DNA of 64,000 bases from Nematostella vectensis (taxonomy: Eukaryota; Cnidaria; Anthozoa; Actiniaria; Edwardsiidae). Below, in pieces: positions 1 through 11,857 of the stretch. The notes beneath the pieces are model-generated. The model was not told the DNA's origin, made no database searches, and saw only the letters and a list, made by a program, of their open reading frames with translations. Position numbers and translations under genes: made by a program. Within the stretch, counting starts at the first letter, position 1. Each line of letters begins with the position of its first letter. The stretch is taken from contig NC_064042.1 of assembly GCF_932526225.1 (NCBI RefSeq), positions 13,961,040 through 14,025,039 on the forward strand, given 5' to 3'.

Positions 1-1347
1 TTTTCGTCTGTTACCATAAGATTCATGTAAGCGATTCGGTCGTTTTTCGTGTTCTTCATCATCTCCCTTAGCAACAGCTGGTACTTGGTGATTCTCTGCA
101 CAGGCTTCAGTAAGTAGGCGGTAAGTGGGAGCTTGTGGCCCAACTTTGCTTGGCATTCCTAAAACATTATGGATCACGTTAAGAGGAGGAGCTCTAGCTG
201 GAACTTGGCTATACGTTGTCCTTTATTTAGATGGTCTATGGGAGACTGGGACGTGAACACAGCAATACCTGTGGCAAAGGAAAACGAGAGTTCCTGGGGC
301 CTATTCAAAATGGTTGTCACGTAATAGGAATGCGAACAAGATTTTCTGTAAATTTAAGAGTGAAATCTCTCAACCTGGACACCGTAGCGCTAAAATAAGC
401 AAGCAAATATTTGAATCGTAGTTCCAAATGTGTTATGCGATGGCCAGTGTCCCAAATGTGACAATGGAATTTGATATGCGAATTTTTGGTTCATCTGCCT
501 TTATGTTCAATTTAGCACAGTGTCGTGTAATGTCGAGGCGCTACTCTATAGCGGCTTTTGTGACGTATTAATAAGATGGTAAACTCGAAATGTCCCATAC
601 TGACTGCCCTGGGGTTCATGAGTGAGGCCTGGATCTAAGGAAGGGTAAGAATTAGTGCTCGAATAGCATGGTCGCGTGACAGGCTTCTCAGTGACAGGCG
701 CTTGCGTGACTGGAGGCTTGGTAACTTGAGTGTTGTGTTAAGATTTCGTGTCTCTACGCTACACTGGCTTCATCCTCGGGGACCCAGGGCGTAGCGGAGA
801 TCTGGTTTTAGTGCTCTTTCTTTCTCGCGCGGTCCCCCGTGTGCCCGATCTCCGCGACGCCCTGGGTCCCCGAGGATGGCAACCTTACTGTACTAGGCAA
901 CTGAGGTGTTGAGTGAAATATCGAGGCTGTACTCTGCAGTCGTCGCTTTAGTGCCCTTACCCTAATGTACGGCACGTTGATGAGTTGTTGCTGTAAAGCC
1001 TCCGATGCTGGCTTGTTTTTACAGTACAGCGCATACTTCTCAAATTCCCCTCTACGCTCGGTGAACACCTTTCCGACAGACTTCGGCGTTTCCGAGCACT
1101 TATTGAGTTCTTCCAAGAAATCACATCTGTGGAATTCCAAGATCTCTTCGATGTTTCCGAAAATGGTTTCGCGCTGATCAAATAGCTCGATGGGAATTTT
1201 CCCGGCGGCCCTTTCGAACTCGTGTAGGTAACCTCGCACGATGTGATCCAGATCTCGTACGTAGTCCTTCTCGGTGGTGACCAGCTCTGCCATGATTTGT
1301 GAGCGCTTCTTGATGACCTCTGGGGTGTCGACGCCATCCGTCACGTC
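1..1347 (-). other. DH (RhoGEF) domain exons of the MCF2L-like gene
   Basis: Exon 961-1347 carries the first conserved DH helix (IMAELVTTEKDYVRDL) and the middle helices. Its donor is AGG|GTAAGG at 961/960. Exon 1-158 resumes in phase 0 with ECQAKLGHKLPLTAYL and holds the catalytic CR3 helix, YLLKPVQRITKYQLLL, the surface that contacts the GTPase switch regions in DH domains. A possible donor (ATG|GTAACA) lies at bases 10-11, so the exon may end at 11 and not at the window edge. All hallmark DH residues I can check are kept, so the exchange domain looks functional. Confidence 0.9.
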
Positions 1348-4300
1348 CTGGGAACGAGTCACGGGATACGTCAAGCAAGTGCGAATGTCACGTTATGCAC
1401 GCCCCATGTGATAAATCACTTCTCTGTGTTGGGTATGTCACATTTTGTCTAGCCTGCGTAGCGCTACGAAGGCTAAATTTTGTCACGTAACAACTGTGAA
1501 TATGTCAACTAACGTCTCTTAACACCTTGAATAAGTCACATAACGTCACGTAACACAGTGGATATGTCAAATAACGTCACGTAACACAGTGGATATGTCA
1601 CATAACGTCACCTAACACAGTGGATATGTCACATAACGTCACCTAACACAGTGGATATGTCAAATAACGTCACGTAACACAGTGGATATGTCACATAACG
1701 TCACGTAACACAGTGGATAAGTCAAATAACGTCACCTAACACAGTGGATATGTCAAATAACGTCACGTAACACCTTGGATATATCATATAACGCAACGTA
1801 ACACAGTGGATATGTCACATAACATCACGTAACACCGTGGGTATGTCAAATAAGGTCACGTAACACCAAGTATGTTTCACCATTTATATTTCGAATAATG
1901 CCATGTAACGTAATATCGTCGATTTGTCACATAACGCCACGTGAAACCGTGGAGATCATTAGATCAGGGATAATTAGTGCTTATAAAATACCAGCAGATC
2001 AGGGATGATTAATGCTTATAACAAACCAGCAGATCAGGGATGATTAATGCTTATAACAAACCAGCAGATCAGGGATGATTAGTGCTTATAACATACCAGC
2101 AGATCTGGGATGATCAATGCTTATAACATACCAGCAGATCTGGGATGATTAATGCTTATAACATACCAGCAGATCAGGGATGCTTAATGCTTATACCATA
2201 CAGGCAGATCAGGGATGATTAATGCTTATAACAAACCAGCAGATCAGGGATGATTAGTGCTTATAACATACCAGCAGATCTGGGATGATTAATGCTTATA
2301 ACATACCAGCAGATCTGGGATGATTAATGCTTATAACATACCAGCAGATCAGGGATGCTTAATGCTTATACCATACAGGCAGATCAGGGATGATTAATGT
2401 TTATAACATTCATCAGATCAGGGACGATTAATGCTTATAACATACCAGCAGATCAGGGACTGATATTGACTTCAGAGGGTGCTGGTTTCTGGTGAATTGC
2501 GGTGAAGGGGTCTCGTCCCGATTCACAACGATCGAGACAGGCCGTCGAGGCTTGGGACTTTTTGATTTTTTCTCATCTGTAAAAGACAAAAAATCAAATG
2601 CAAATAAGCTGGCACAACCAGCAGGTATTGATATGATAAGAACTCAAATGGCTCAAACACTTTTAATGCCCGTATAATCTAAGAACCCTAATCTTTGGAA
2701 GTATGAAAGGTGGTGTTAATTCGAGTGGGCGCTTATTAGAGGCTGTGGCATATTTTTTTTTTCAAATTCAGATCCCCAGCTCAGAAGCAATATGAAATAT
2801 TTTATCTAGAGCTTTGGTAAATTTATAAAAAAAAAGTTGGAAGTCTAAAAATGAGGAATATTTGACAGTCACTTCTAGAGTATTCAAAAATAATACGAAG
2901 AGGGAAGGGGCTTTTTTAACATCAAATAAGGGGACGCGCTTATTTGAAGGAGACGCTTCCTTGAAACTGACCCCAAAAAGAACATTTAGGGTATGTACCT
3001 TGGATTGATGAATTGATCTTATTCTTTTCGTCTTCTTTGTTGGAGTTGGCAGGCAGTGCCTTTACCGGCTGTACAGGGCGTTTCACTACCAATCGTTTCA
3101 GGCTGAAATTAATGAAGACGGATAAAAAACACATAAGTTATTCATATAAGTCAACCCATCATGATCAAGCTAGACGAGAAAGACTAATAGTTCTAGCACA
3201 GTAAATATGGAGTTTTCCTATGTTTTTGCATATATTAGCCACTGCATAACTTCGGGCTAGGCGCTTCTGTTCTTTACCCATGCTTACATGCGGGCTTGTC
3301 GCGTAGTCGCGAAGCCGGTTGACGACAACGTTTTGTCAATCGATTGTATACCAAAATTGAAGCGTGGAGCAACACAGTTAAAGGCTACATACGGGTTTCC
3401 CTAAACAATCCGGCAATAGAGGAGAGACGCAAGACAGCAACTAAAATCCCACATGGATTATTAGGGTGTTCTTGCTAATGATGTTTTGAAAGAATAATAG
3501 GCCACACGCACTTAAAAGTCACGTGACATTTTGAGTGGCAAATTCAAGGAGCCAAAATAAACACGATGGCTGCGGCATCACTCTAGATAGAGAGCAACGG
3601 CACTAAAAATATCTCAATGAAAATAAAGCCTTTTTATGACAAAGAAACTTCTGGCTGTTTCGTAACCGTTGAATGAGTTGCTTGTTTATTGTTGTTATTT
3701 TGCTGCTAAAAGCCTGAGCGCGCGCGAGTTTTCCACCTAAAAAATCACTTAGCTGGAAGTCGCCTATTAAGTTTCAACACTTAGCGGATAAGTCAAGCCA
3801 TCATGGTCAAGCTAGACGATGAAAGACGATGCAGCACTAATAGTTGTAGCACAGTAAGTTTGGATTTTTCCTGTTTTTGAGGCGTAATACTCAATCAGGT
3901 AATACCTGTTTTCCCGCTTCGTCATCATTTGATTCACCTCTCCGATGCGCTTCAAGCAGTCCTTCACCTTACAGCTAAGGTGCTTATTCCCGAGCTCTTT
4001 CCCCATCTGTTCCAGCTTGTTAAGCTTCTTTAGGCTTATTCCCTGGCGATCCTTCAGGAAGTTTTCGATCTCTTTTAGCGAGTTTTGAGCACCGTCACTA
4101 GATTGGAACTTCTCGACAGGTTGCGAGGCCAAGAGGTCGACACCTCTAGTACACCATTTGCTGACCTGAGAGTTCAAAGGATAATCAACAGATAATTTGA
4201 GGTTCTTTCATAATTTGAGGTTCTTGCATATTCTACGCAAAATGGTATCGCGTAATCCGGCGTCGCGATCGTCCCATAATGCTCTGATCTCTCAGGAAGG

Positions 4301-7300
4301 TCGAGTTGGTCTCCTTTTAATATTTCCATATACAGTAATACAAGGGCACAAAACGGATCTGTTCCGCAAAATATCTGTTCAGAAGTCTTTTTTTTTTATG
4401 GCTGGGAAGATGTTAGATCCCTCGGTTGCTGGGAAAAAAATTGTCTCGAGTGGTTCTGCTGGCAAACTTGTGGAGTCAAACTAGTTGTGCTGGGAATATT
4501 TTTGGGGGCGCTGCAGCGGATGCTTGGAAAAAAAGTCCCGATCGGCTATACGGGCAATTATTTCTGTGCTAAATTGCCTAACCTCTGCTGGCTGGGAAAA
4601 AAAAGTCCTAACCAATGCTGGCGGGAAAAGAGGAATTATCCCTCATGAGAACAAGGAACAGATATTTTTTTTTCCCAGCAACTTTTAAAATGGATATTTT
4701 CGACATCAGAACATATCCGAACGACGAAAGGGCGTAAGGGCGGCTCGTTAATGCCCTTGGTAATAGTTTCTTTGGCGTTTCGCCCCGAATCATCCAATTC
4801 GCTTGTAAATCGAGCCGATTGCTGTACACTATTCAATGCATTTATTTTAACAATGGTTATCACCAACTTGAGAACTATTTCAAGTGCTGACCGACTGTCT
4901 CACACGCGAGAAATAAATCTTGTTTTAAAAAAAGACGTTTTCTACCTCGCTCGGTCTATAAGAAAATTGCATATTTCATTTTCGGGATTCCGCTACAATA
5001 ATTAGTTTTTCTATTTTTATCGCCCTAGAGCTGTGTACGTCAGGAATTTCCACGTAAAGTTACAGGAACTCGTTTTTACTGTAATTTTGCAGGCCGCCAT
5101 TTTTTAAAAAAAACCCAGACCCTAACGTTTTAGAAAATCACAGGGTGATTCGCTCAGCCATTTATATACATGCTGAAAGGGAATGAGAGTTGCATGTATA
5201 AAAACAGGTAAAAGAGTAGGAACTCTTATCCCCGCTCGAACCAGGCTCAAAGCTTCAACAAAACGGACACCACAAACCTGTTCAAGAATCTCGTGGATAT
5301 CCATGGCAACCTTAAGATGATGTTCACGCTTGCGCGCATGCTCAGTAAAATCCGAACACAGCTGCCTTAGTTCCTCAGATCGCAGACGAATCGTGTCACG
5401 TGAATAGTGCCCATTCTCCGCCATGTCTATTCCGCGCGCGGCGAGGCCAAACGCGCGTTCGATATGGTCCTGGGGAGAGATGGGGAAGAAGTGTTTTCAA
5501 TTCAAGTGAAGTTAAATTAAAACGCACTTTACGTGGTGATTACATGTTATTTTCTACTGTGAAATGTTACCTGTGACTTCTCTGCAAATTTTCTGGCGTC
5601 ATCCAACAAAACTTCTGCCGCAGCTCGGCTATCACCGACGTCATTCATTGCAGTCACGTGACCAGTAGCAGTAAGAATGAGGCCAGTAACCTAGCAACAT
5701 AAAGATAGAAGTATTTAAAAACTAGCATCAAAATAGAGTCATCTGTAACATAGCATCATCAAGATTAAGTAAACTGTAATCTAGCAACAAAAACATACCG
5801 ACTGACCTAATAAACGCCCCCTATCTAAAGAACGCCTCTGTTCTAAAGAACTCTAAGCTCACAAGTTTGCTATGATCGCCCCTCTCTAATAAACGCCCCC
5901 CTCCCCCTATCCTCCCAAGCTCCCTTCCCTGCCAGCTTAAAAACAAACGACATAGGAATTCCGGAAATATAAATGGTAATTTAAATTAAATTGCCATCTT
6001 GCTTAATCAACACTGGTAAGCGAGTAGCGTCTTGTTCAATGTCAAGTTCGAAATGAGGGTACCGCTCTCTAAAGTTCCTGATCTTATTGCTTAGGATGTC
6101 TGCAATTTTCTTTCGTTTTGTCCTCGCAGTGTAACATCCAGGAATATTAAGGCCTACTACTACTACTCGTTTCCGCATACTTGCACCATTAAATCATTGC
6201 ATTCGTCACATGGGGATCTCTTGCTTCGCATGCTATAATCCAAAATGATTCTGGCTGAGACTAGAACCCTACTGCACTTGGGCAGCCTGCATGAGGCAAG
6301 TGAGGCACTCGCCTCGGTAAAATTTTGATGTTCAGTGTTTCACAATTGAAAAGTATGAGATCAAACACCTGCTTTTGTTGGATTTATCATGCAGTGGCTA
6401 CCTTTGCCTCGGTGAAATTTTGACTCTGGTTACAGGCCTGTTGGATTTGTTTTATTTTCATAGTTTGTAAAGAACGCCCCTTTCTAATAAACGCCTCCCA
6501 TCTAATTAACGCCCCCTCGGACCATCGAAATTTAATAAACGCCCCGGGCGTTTATTAGGTCATTTACGGTAAAGATGGATTTATGTGAAAACTAGCAACA
6601 AGATGGCTGGATTTTCTCAATGTATATTTGATATTACTGTCGAATCCGTTGTATCGCGACGCCGCATTTTCAAAACATCGATTTGTTTTGTCTTTTGGGA
6701 TTTTCTGTTCCGCCAGTCAAATTATTCTAAGCCAACCAGATTCTTGCCATCTCTCGCCTAGTGCAGTTGCCTGGCTTTCTGTCGCGCCACTGTCTGGTTT
6801 TCGTCCAGAGGATAGCCAGGGAAGTGCACAAAGCGAGACTCTGATTGGCTCAGAATGGTTTTACTGACGGAACAGAAAACCAAAAGAAATCGTGTTTTGA
6901 AAACGCGGGCCGCGATACAACGGGTTCGACAGTAAGAGGAAAAAACTAAAAAAAAAAATATTCAAAAATCATCGTACAAGCAACAGTTTACAACCAGATT
7001 GTAATTTCTCATTACTAGCGTTGTCTCTTAACCCAAATATCAATGACCCTAATACTGTACCTGGCCGATTTCCTGCTCAAAGAAAGAGAGCTCCAATCCT
7101 TGCCTGATGCGCTTCTCATGGTCAACCCAAAACTTGCCAAAATCCTCCTCAGACTGGTATAGTCTCTGAAGCAACCCCTCAAGCTCGGTTGTGTTAGCTT
7201 TGACATCAGGAGTCATGTTACTGTTCTCATCATTCTTGTCGGGGCTAATGCACCTGAGCAGGGTTGTTCCTGGAAAAAAGGAGAAGAAAATTACAAATAA

Positions 7301-10300
7301 TTCTTCATTTTCTAATCCCTTGTAAATATTATTTTATGATGTATTTAAGTTTGCAACAAAAGTATATGATGTGTAATAACATTGTCCTAGGCAGTCAATA
7401 TACTGTGGCATGGCCTTTACTAGAAACAGTAGAAGTACTTAGATTCCTAGAACAATTTTTAACACAGTTTTTTGAGGGTGTTGCTTCCATTAGCTGCAGA
7501 ACTATCCAGGTGATACTGAAAATGGTGATAATATGATGATGAGTTTGATGATACTGCTACTTTCTTACCCGTAAGATGTGCACTTGCGATGTCCTCTTTG
7601 ATGTCTTTCCAGATCTCCTGCTGTGTATCCAGAGTGTGTTCCATGTCCTGAATACTTGATAGTATTTCAGTCTTTGATAGCTGCTGGCGATGGCTATCCA
7701 TACGGCACTGAAGCTGGTAGATTGTCTTTTCCAGCCTCTCTATTGCCTGCAAGAGCAAGCAAACTGTCAGGGGTGGTATGGGGGTAAAGGTGGTGTAAAG
7801 GGGGGGGGGGGGGGGGATGGGCCAATCCCCATAACTGCCAAACATAGCAAAACAAGCTTTCAATGATCTGTGCAGGTAGTATGGCCAGTTATCGTTATGT
7901 CCCTTCTGAACACATAAAGTCCACCTTGTCATTGTAATGTGTTAAGTGCAGCATGTTCACATAAGGCACTTATTATATTTTTTTCTCTTAGGCGAGACGC
8001 TTATTTGGGTGAGGCATTTCTTCAAGCAATTATGGTATTGTCTTCAAAAGTAAAAACATTACTAAGGGTGGGGTAGGGTGGGGTAGGGAAGGGTAGGGTA
8101 GGGTAGGGTAGGGTAGGGTAGGGTAGTTGTCACATATAAATATACTAACAAAGGAAAACAATTTGGCTTGTTAGTAACCAGGAAATTGAGAGTCTTGGAA
8201 AGTTACAGAAACAGGCTCTGGAAACAAAGTACCTACCGTGCGATGTTGCACCCATTCATCATGTTTGTAATCAAACTCTCCATCAAGATCTGTGGTGAGC
8301 TGGTCCCTTGTAACATACTTTAAGAGATCTGATACAGTGCCAAGTACCACTATCTGTAAGCAGTCACAAGAATATCAGTAACTAATCTCAGGAATGAATT
8401 GGGGAATTTTACCCCCTCACCTAAGACAAAAACCCGCTGCTGGCCAGAGGGGAGGGAAAAAGTGGTCAGGGGGGTAGCATACCCCACATGACAAACAAAA
8501 ATGAATCAGCTACTCACTCTAAATGCAGCCTGAGCATCTTCACTTGACAGACTTCCACCAATAAACCTCTGCATGAAACCTTGTGGCTTCAGCACATAGA
8601 CACAGTTTACCCGATCTGGAAAGGTTTTCTAGCAAAAACCGCACAGATAGGTGTGATAAATCATGTGATTGTGAGAATAATAATGTGTGAGAAAAAAATC
8701 ACTGTGGCATTTTCTTTTTATTTGCGTTTGCATTTGCATCGTCCTCCATATAATATTTGGAGGGTGCATTTGATGTCCTTATTGTGAATGCACAAGCAAA
8801 AACCTGTATGGAAAAAATTGTTATAAATACTGTAGCAAGCCTAGAGCATAAAATACTAAGCCAGAAAGCCCCTCCTCGTTTTAGTGAGTTTTGCTATAAC
8901 TCTCCTGTCATGTCACTACAGGCATCAGTGCCGTAGCAGGCCTCAAAATATTGGGGGGGGGGGGCACAATACTGAAACGATAAGAAAATATTTAGGGGCA
9001 ATGACGCGCCCCTTCTGGTCATTTTCCTTATAATTTCCAAAAACATTTGGGGGCATATGCCCCATCCCCTGCTACGGCCCTGAGCATTATTACTGAACAA
9101 GTGCAAACCTGTAGCTTGGAGAGTGTGTTGTTGAGAGATGACCATTTACTCTTGCGCTTGTCAATTATAAAGGTAAATCCATCTGTCTTCTCTTCAGATC
9201 TGAGGAATTATCAGTGATCAATGTTCACCACCTGTTTTGCTATGAGCTAGCAAAGAATTACATATATGGGGCTAAAATATTGTTCTGTATAGACCATTGT
9301 CCATATATTTTCCCTCTGTTTTCTCACCTTGGCAAGCTAATCAAATATCTGAAGAGGTCTTCTGTATCCTGATCAGATAGCTGGGTCAGACTGGCTGGTC
9401 CTGGCGGAATGGTTAGAATAAGACATCCGCTTTTGTCTTTTCCTCCTGGAAAAAAGGGCAACTTTGAGTACGCACACACACTGTCCAAGGAGACAGGCTA
9501 GAAGGGGTGAAGAGTGGTGGCAGAGGGCAGGTTGGAAGGGGGTTAAGGTGGTGACAGACAGGAGGGGGGGACAGATTGGAAGGGGGGGAGGGTGATGGCA
9601 GAGGAGGGGTAAGAGTTGGAAGGGGTGAAGGGTGGTCGCAGAGGGCAGGTTGGAAGGGGGTTAATGTGGTGACAGACAGGAGGGGAGAACAGATTGGAAA
9701 GGGGGGGAGGGTGATGGCAGAGGGCAGATTGGAAGGATGGAGGGTGAAACAGGGTTAGAAGGGGGATCGGTGGTGAAAGAGGAGGGTGGAAGGGGGAAAG
9801 GGTAGTGAAAGTTTCTCCCCACACCACCGAATAATCCTGGACCATTAAATAAATGTTCAATTTCTTAGCCTAGAAACATTTGCTACGTCGGCCTATGCAG
9901 CAAAAAGAGTTTATAAAGAATACGAGAAAAACAAATAGCAAGAAGAATATTCACCTGACAGGAAAACTGATTTCATCTGCAGCAGTGCTGCAATGTCAAA
10001 TGCATTAATCCTTCTTGCTGCGTTTCCTGATAAAATAAATGCAAATAAATTTGATGATTTTCTCGCAAAACTCTATAAATGTGCTTTTAAACATCCTACG
10101 AAATGTGGAAGATTCAAACACCTAAATGGTTTCTGACTTCAGTCATTTAAAACATTTGAAGTGTTTTCATTGGCCAGCACTGAAATGGCTTCCAATCATC
10201 CCACTTTTCCGCAAGGTGCTGACTAATCAAACAGCGCCAAATGTAACTCTTGTTAGTTTGAATGATGTAAGCCAGAGAGTGGTTTAGAAGTTAGAAATGG

Positions 10301-11119
10301 TTGAAAAGAGTTCTCTGAATATTTAAAATTGAAGTAAACAGCTTTTTGTATCAGTTGCAGTGTGAGTGTTTTTTCTAGAGAAATCATTGTGTTTATTAAA
10401 GATAACTTTTAAAGGATATATATTCTTTTTAATCTCCTTCCGACATTAGCTTTTTGAAAAAAGCTTCAGCTAGGAATTCATACCACATATTATAAGAATT
10501 AACCATATGAAGCACTTAGTGTCTAAAAGCTAATTAATTGTTTCTCATACATCTATTTTGAATAGAGAGAGATTATATTTGTATTTATTCTAATTACATA
10601 AATAAAAATAACATCACCCATACTCATGTTATATTTTGCGTATATTTTACTCTAAATAAGCCATTCAAAAATTAGGTATCTGTGACTAAACCCCAAAATA
10701 AGAGCATACTTTTTCGGGAAAATATTTTTATCTTATGCGTGGGTTAAGAATCGTTTATCATTTAAAAGTGTGTCAAGTACATTCTATATTCAAAGGACTC
10801 CAATATTATTTGCTTGAAAAGCAAAAAATATACAACGTCTAAAGGCTGACATGGATTTAAAGCACTCAGGTTGGGTTCTATAACTAGAGACACAGATGTG
10901 TGCAATAGATACAATATTCTTAGATTGTCATGGTTGCACGAACGTGTACATATCTTGTATGTCTTTGTATTATGTAGGATTTGCATAAGTTTTCGAAGCA
11001 TTCATCACTTCGTGTATAACACTCCCAGATCAAAGAATCAAATGATAGTTTGGGGTTAGTTATCTATCAGCGTTATAAAAAGAACGTTTAGTAATCTCAC
11101 CTTCCTGCCCGGACTCCAT
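1..11119 (-). CDS. MCF2L: MCF2L/DBS-like Rho guanine-nucleotide exchange factor, 3' end outside window
   Basis: Fifteen exons join in one frame: 11101-11119, 9955-10026, 9328-9445, 9109-9199, 8518-8628, 8237-8353, 7569-7746, 7061-7269, 5571-5690, 5278-5469, 3906-4165, 2999-3102, 2446-2576, 961-1347, 1-158, about 755 residues so far. All introns are GT-AG with matching phases. Domains in order: CRAL-TRIO/Sec14 (about 10-176), spectrin-type helices (about 177-497), a basic linker with SLKRLVVKRPVQPV that resembles the vertebrate MCF2L linker, then a DH domain (about 584 on). The family activates Rho GTPases such as Cdc42 and RhoA by nucleotide exchange at membranes. PH and later parts lie left of base 1. 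The start is uncertain: ATG at 11119 is in frame, but the first exon may be internal (acceptor near 11178) with an upstream start. Trio/Kalirin also carry Sec14-spectrin-DH, but the linker and short spectrin region favour MCF2/MCF2L/MCF2L2. Confidence 0.9.
771..878. mobile_element. 108-bp foldback (MITE-like) repeat
   Basis: Bases 771-802 and 847-878 are 32-bp inverted copies with one mismatch, around a 44-bp loop. The arm begins CATCCTCGGGGACCCAGGGC. It lies in the intron between the two DH exons. It is too short to code; a non-autonomous DNA transposon or foldback element is the likeliest identity, with no clear target-site duplication seen. Confidence 0.6.
1493..1869. repeat. 31-bp minisatellite, about 12 copies
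   Basis: Head-to-tail copies of a 31-bp unit containing GTCACATAACGTCACGTAAC then ACAGTGGATAT, a few per cent diverged. It fills most of the intron between the linker and DH exons of the MCF2L-like gene, next to the second array at 1992-2445. Each unit holds one or two CGTCAC/GTGACG cores. Confidence 0.9.
1955..2460. repeat. 35-bp minisatellite containing a copied splice donor, about 13 units
   Basis: Units of 35 bp (CAGCAGATCAGGGATGATTA then ATGCTTATAACATAC) run from 1992 to 2445 and share their right end with the end of exon 2446-2576. On the minus strand each unit reads CCTGATCTGCTG|GTATGT or CTG|GTTTGT, that is, the last exon bases plus the donor of this gene. The functional donor is the one at 2446/2445 because the exon frame runs into it and joins the DH exon in phase 0. 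Confidence 0.88.
3274..3351. repeat. Interspersed repeat, copy 1 (second copy at 36297-36374)
   Basis: About 75 bp are nearly the same as 36297-36374 (TTTACCCATG, GGGCTTGTCGC, TAGTCGCGAAGCCGGTTGAC, TTTTGTCAA in the same order and spacing). This marks a dispersed repeat family of unknown class present in the MCF2L-like and MIS12 introns. Confidence 0.7.
5691..5795. repeat. Short tandem repeat copying an intron acceptor
   Basis: The intron just before exon 5571-5690 holds about four diverged copies of a roughly 30-bp unit starting CTAGCAACA/CTAGCATCA (5691, 5723, 5751, 5781). A further copy follows the 5796-6571 insertion at 6592. On the minus strand each copy ends TGTTGCTAG or TGATGCTAG, like the acceptor of this exon (TGTTGCTAG|GTTACT). 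Confidence 0.6.
5796..6571. mobile_element. 776-bp non-autonomous DNA transposon with ACGCCC-rich terminal inverted repeats
   Basis: The ends are inverted: TGACCTAATAAACGCCC at 5803-5819 and its reverse complement at 6546-6562, each flanked outward by TACCG...; further AATAAACGCCCC blocks lie just inside both ends. The element interrupts the tandem CTAGCAACA repeat in an MCF2L-like intron. A 65-codon minus ORF inside has no recognisable domain. No transposase is present. Confidence 0.65.
6635..6934. mobile_element. 300-bp MITE with about 80-bp terminal inverted repeats
   Basis: The first and last roughly 80 bp are inverted copies at about 85 per cent identity. Shared pieces include TACTGTCGAA, CCGTTGTATCGCG, TTTTCAAAACA and TTTTCTGTTCCG. 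It is flanked by TA, which would fit a Tc1/mariner-type insertion, but two bases are weak evidence. It lies in an MCF2L-like intron. Confidence 0.7.
8055..8126. repeat. GGGTA pentamer repeat
   Basis: GGGTA/GGGTG pentamers run almost without break for about 70 bp in the intron between exons 7569-7746 and 8237-8353 of the MCF2L-like gene. It is purine-rich with G triplets and resembles, but does not equal, a TTAGGG telomere repeat. Confidence 0.85.
8926..9082. mobile_element. 157-bp hAT-like MITE
   Basis: Ends are inverted: CAGTGCCGTAGCAGG at 8926 and the reverse complement of CAGGGCCGTAGCAGG ending at 9082. CAG-GGCGTAG-type ends are typical of hAT-derived MITEs. An exact 8-bp target duplication is not visible. 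A run of G and a GGGGCATATGCCCC palindrome lie inside. Confidence 0.55.
9484..9815. repeat. G-rich minisatellite with two alternating unit types
   Basis: Units of about 36 bp alternate (GGTGGCAGAGGGCAGGTTGG and GGTGACAGACAGGAGGGG types), forming a higher-order repeat of about 75 bp. It lies in the intron between MCF2L-like exons 9328-9445 and 9955-10026. The long ORFs across it are by-products of the repeat. Confidence 0.8.
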
Positions 11120-11453
11120 TTCCTGTTGATTCTTGATCAAACTACAAGTCGATTCACATTCTGTCGAGGATCCAATCCTGCGAGGTTTACATTGAAAGCG
11201 AATATCTTTGTATTTAGAGCAGTGAAGACTTGACCAATAGGTTCTTTGGGTGTTCCAGGGGCGGTTTCTTTAGGCATAGGATTAATAAATGCATTTCCAA
11301 GCTTTAAAGCGGGAGAATTCGAGAGCACATAATCACATATTAGTAAAGCCCAGGCTGCCGCGAGTGGGTGATTCGATGCTCATTTGAAAACCAAACATTT
11401 TTGTCGGCGGCCAATCACATCCGGTTCACGGACTACCTGCGCGGGCTACCTTT

Positions 11454-11519
11454 GGTACAGCCTAGTCTCCCTCGCAGGCGTTTTTATGGCTACGCCTGCG
11501 AGGGAGGCTAGGTACAGCC
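11454..11519. mobile_element. Short foldback repeat, CCTAGTCTCCCTCGCAGGCG arms
   Basis: Arms at 11461-11480 and 11493-11512 are 20-bp inverted copies with one mismatch around a 12-base loop. GTACAG flanks on both sides are in direct orientation, which could be a target duplication. This is probably a miniature DNA-transposon remnant. Confidence 0.5.
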
Positions 11520-11857
11520 AAGACCATGTACTTTTTTTTGCCAATGAGCCACACACTTCTACCCTGCTAGCAGATGGTTACAGTGTATTGTAACCATCAA
11601 TCTTCTTTCCACCACTCAAATCAATGAGTGAGTGTGGTGCTTCTTCCCCATTCACAGTTACTCTGAATGCTTCTAGATCATGTAGCTGGAAATTGAAGGG
11701 GTTTCTAGCAAAGTTTTCGTTGAATGCATCGTTCCTTACCATGCCAAACACGAAACACTGTGGTATGAGCCCATTGACCAAATCCGTTTCTATGTGGTCA
11801 TCACACCCCTCGCAATGATTCTTGAATGCGTGGGTGTTCTCGTCAATGTGTGAAATA

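Larger units (their letters stand above)
8237..10026 (-). other. CRAL-TRIO (Sec14-like) exons of the MCF2L-like gene
   Basis: Five consecutive exons (9955-10026, 9328-9445, 9109-9199, 8518-8628, 8237-8353) encode about 170 residues. They contain IAALLQMKSVFLSGGKDKSG, GFTFIIDKRKSKW, FPDRVNCVYVLKPQGFMQ and YVTRDQLTTDLDGEFDY. Pattern and order match the Sec14-like lipid-binding module at the N terminus of DBS, DBL, Trio and Kalirin. In those families it binds phosphoinositides and restrains or localises the exchange factor. Confidence 0.88.

Noticed and set aside
8055-8126. Interstitial telomere repeat
   Set aside because: The unit is the pentamer GGGTA, not TTAGGG, and it lies in an intron without other subtelomeric features.
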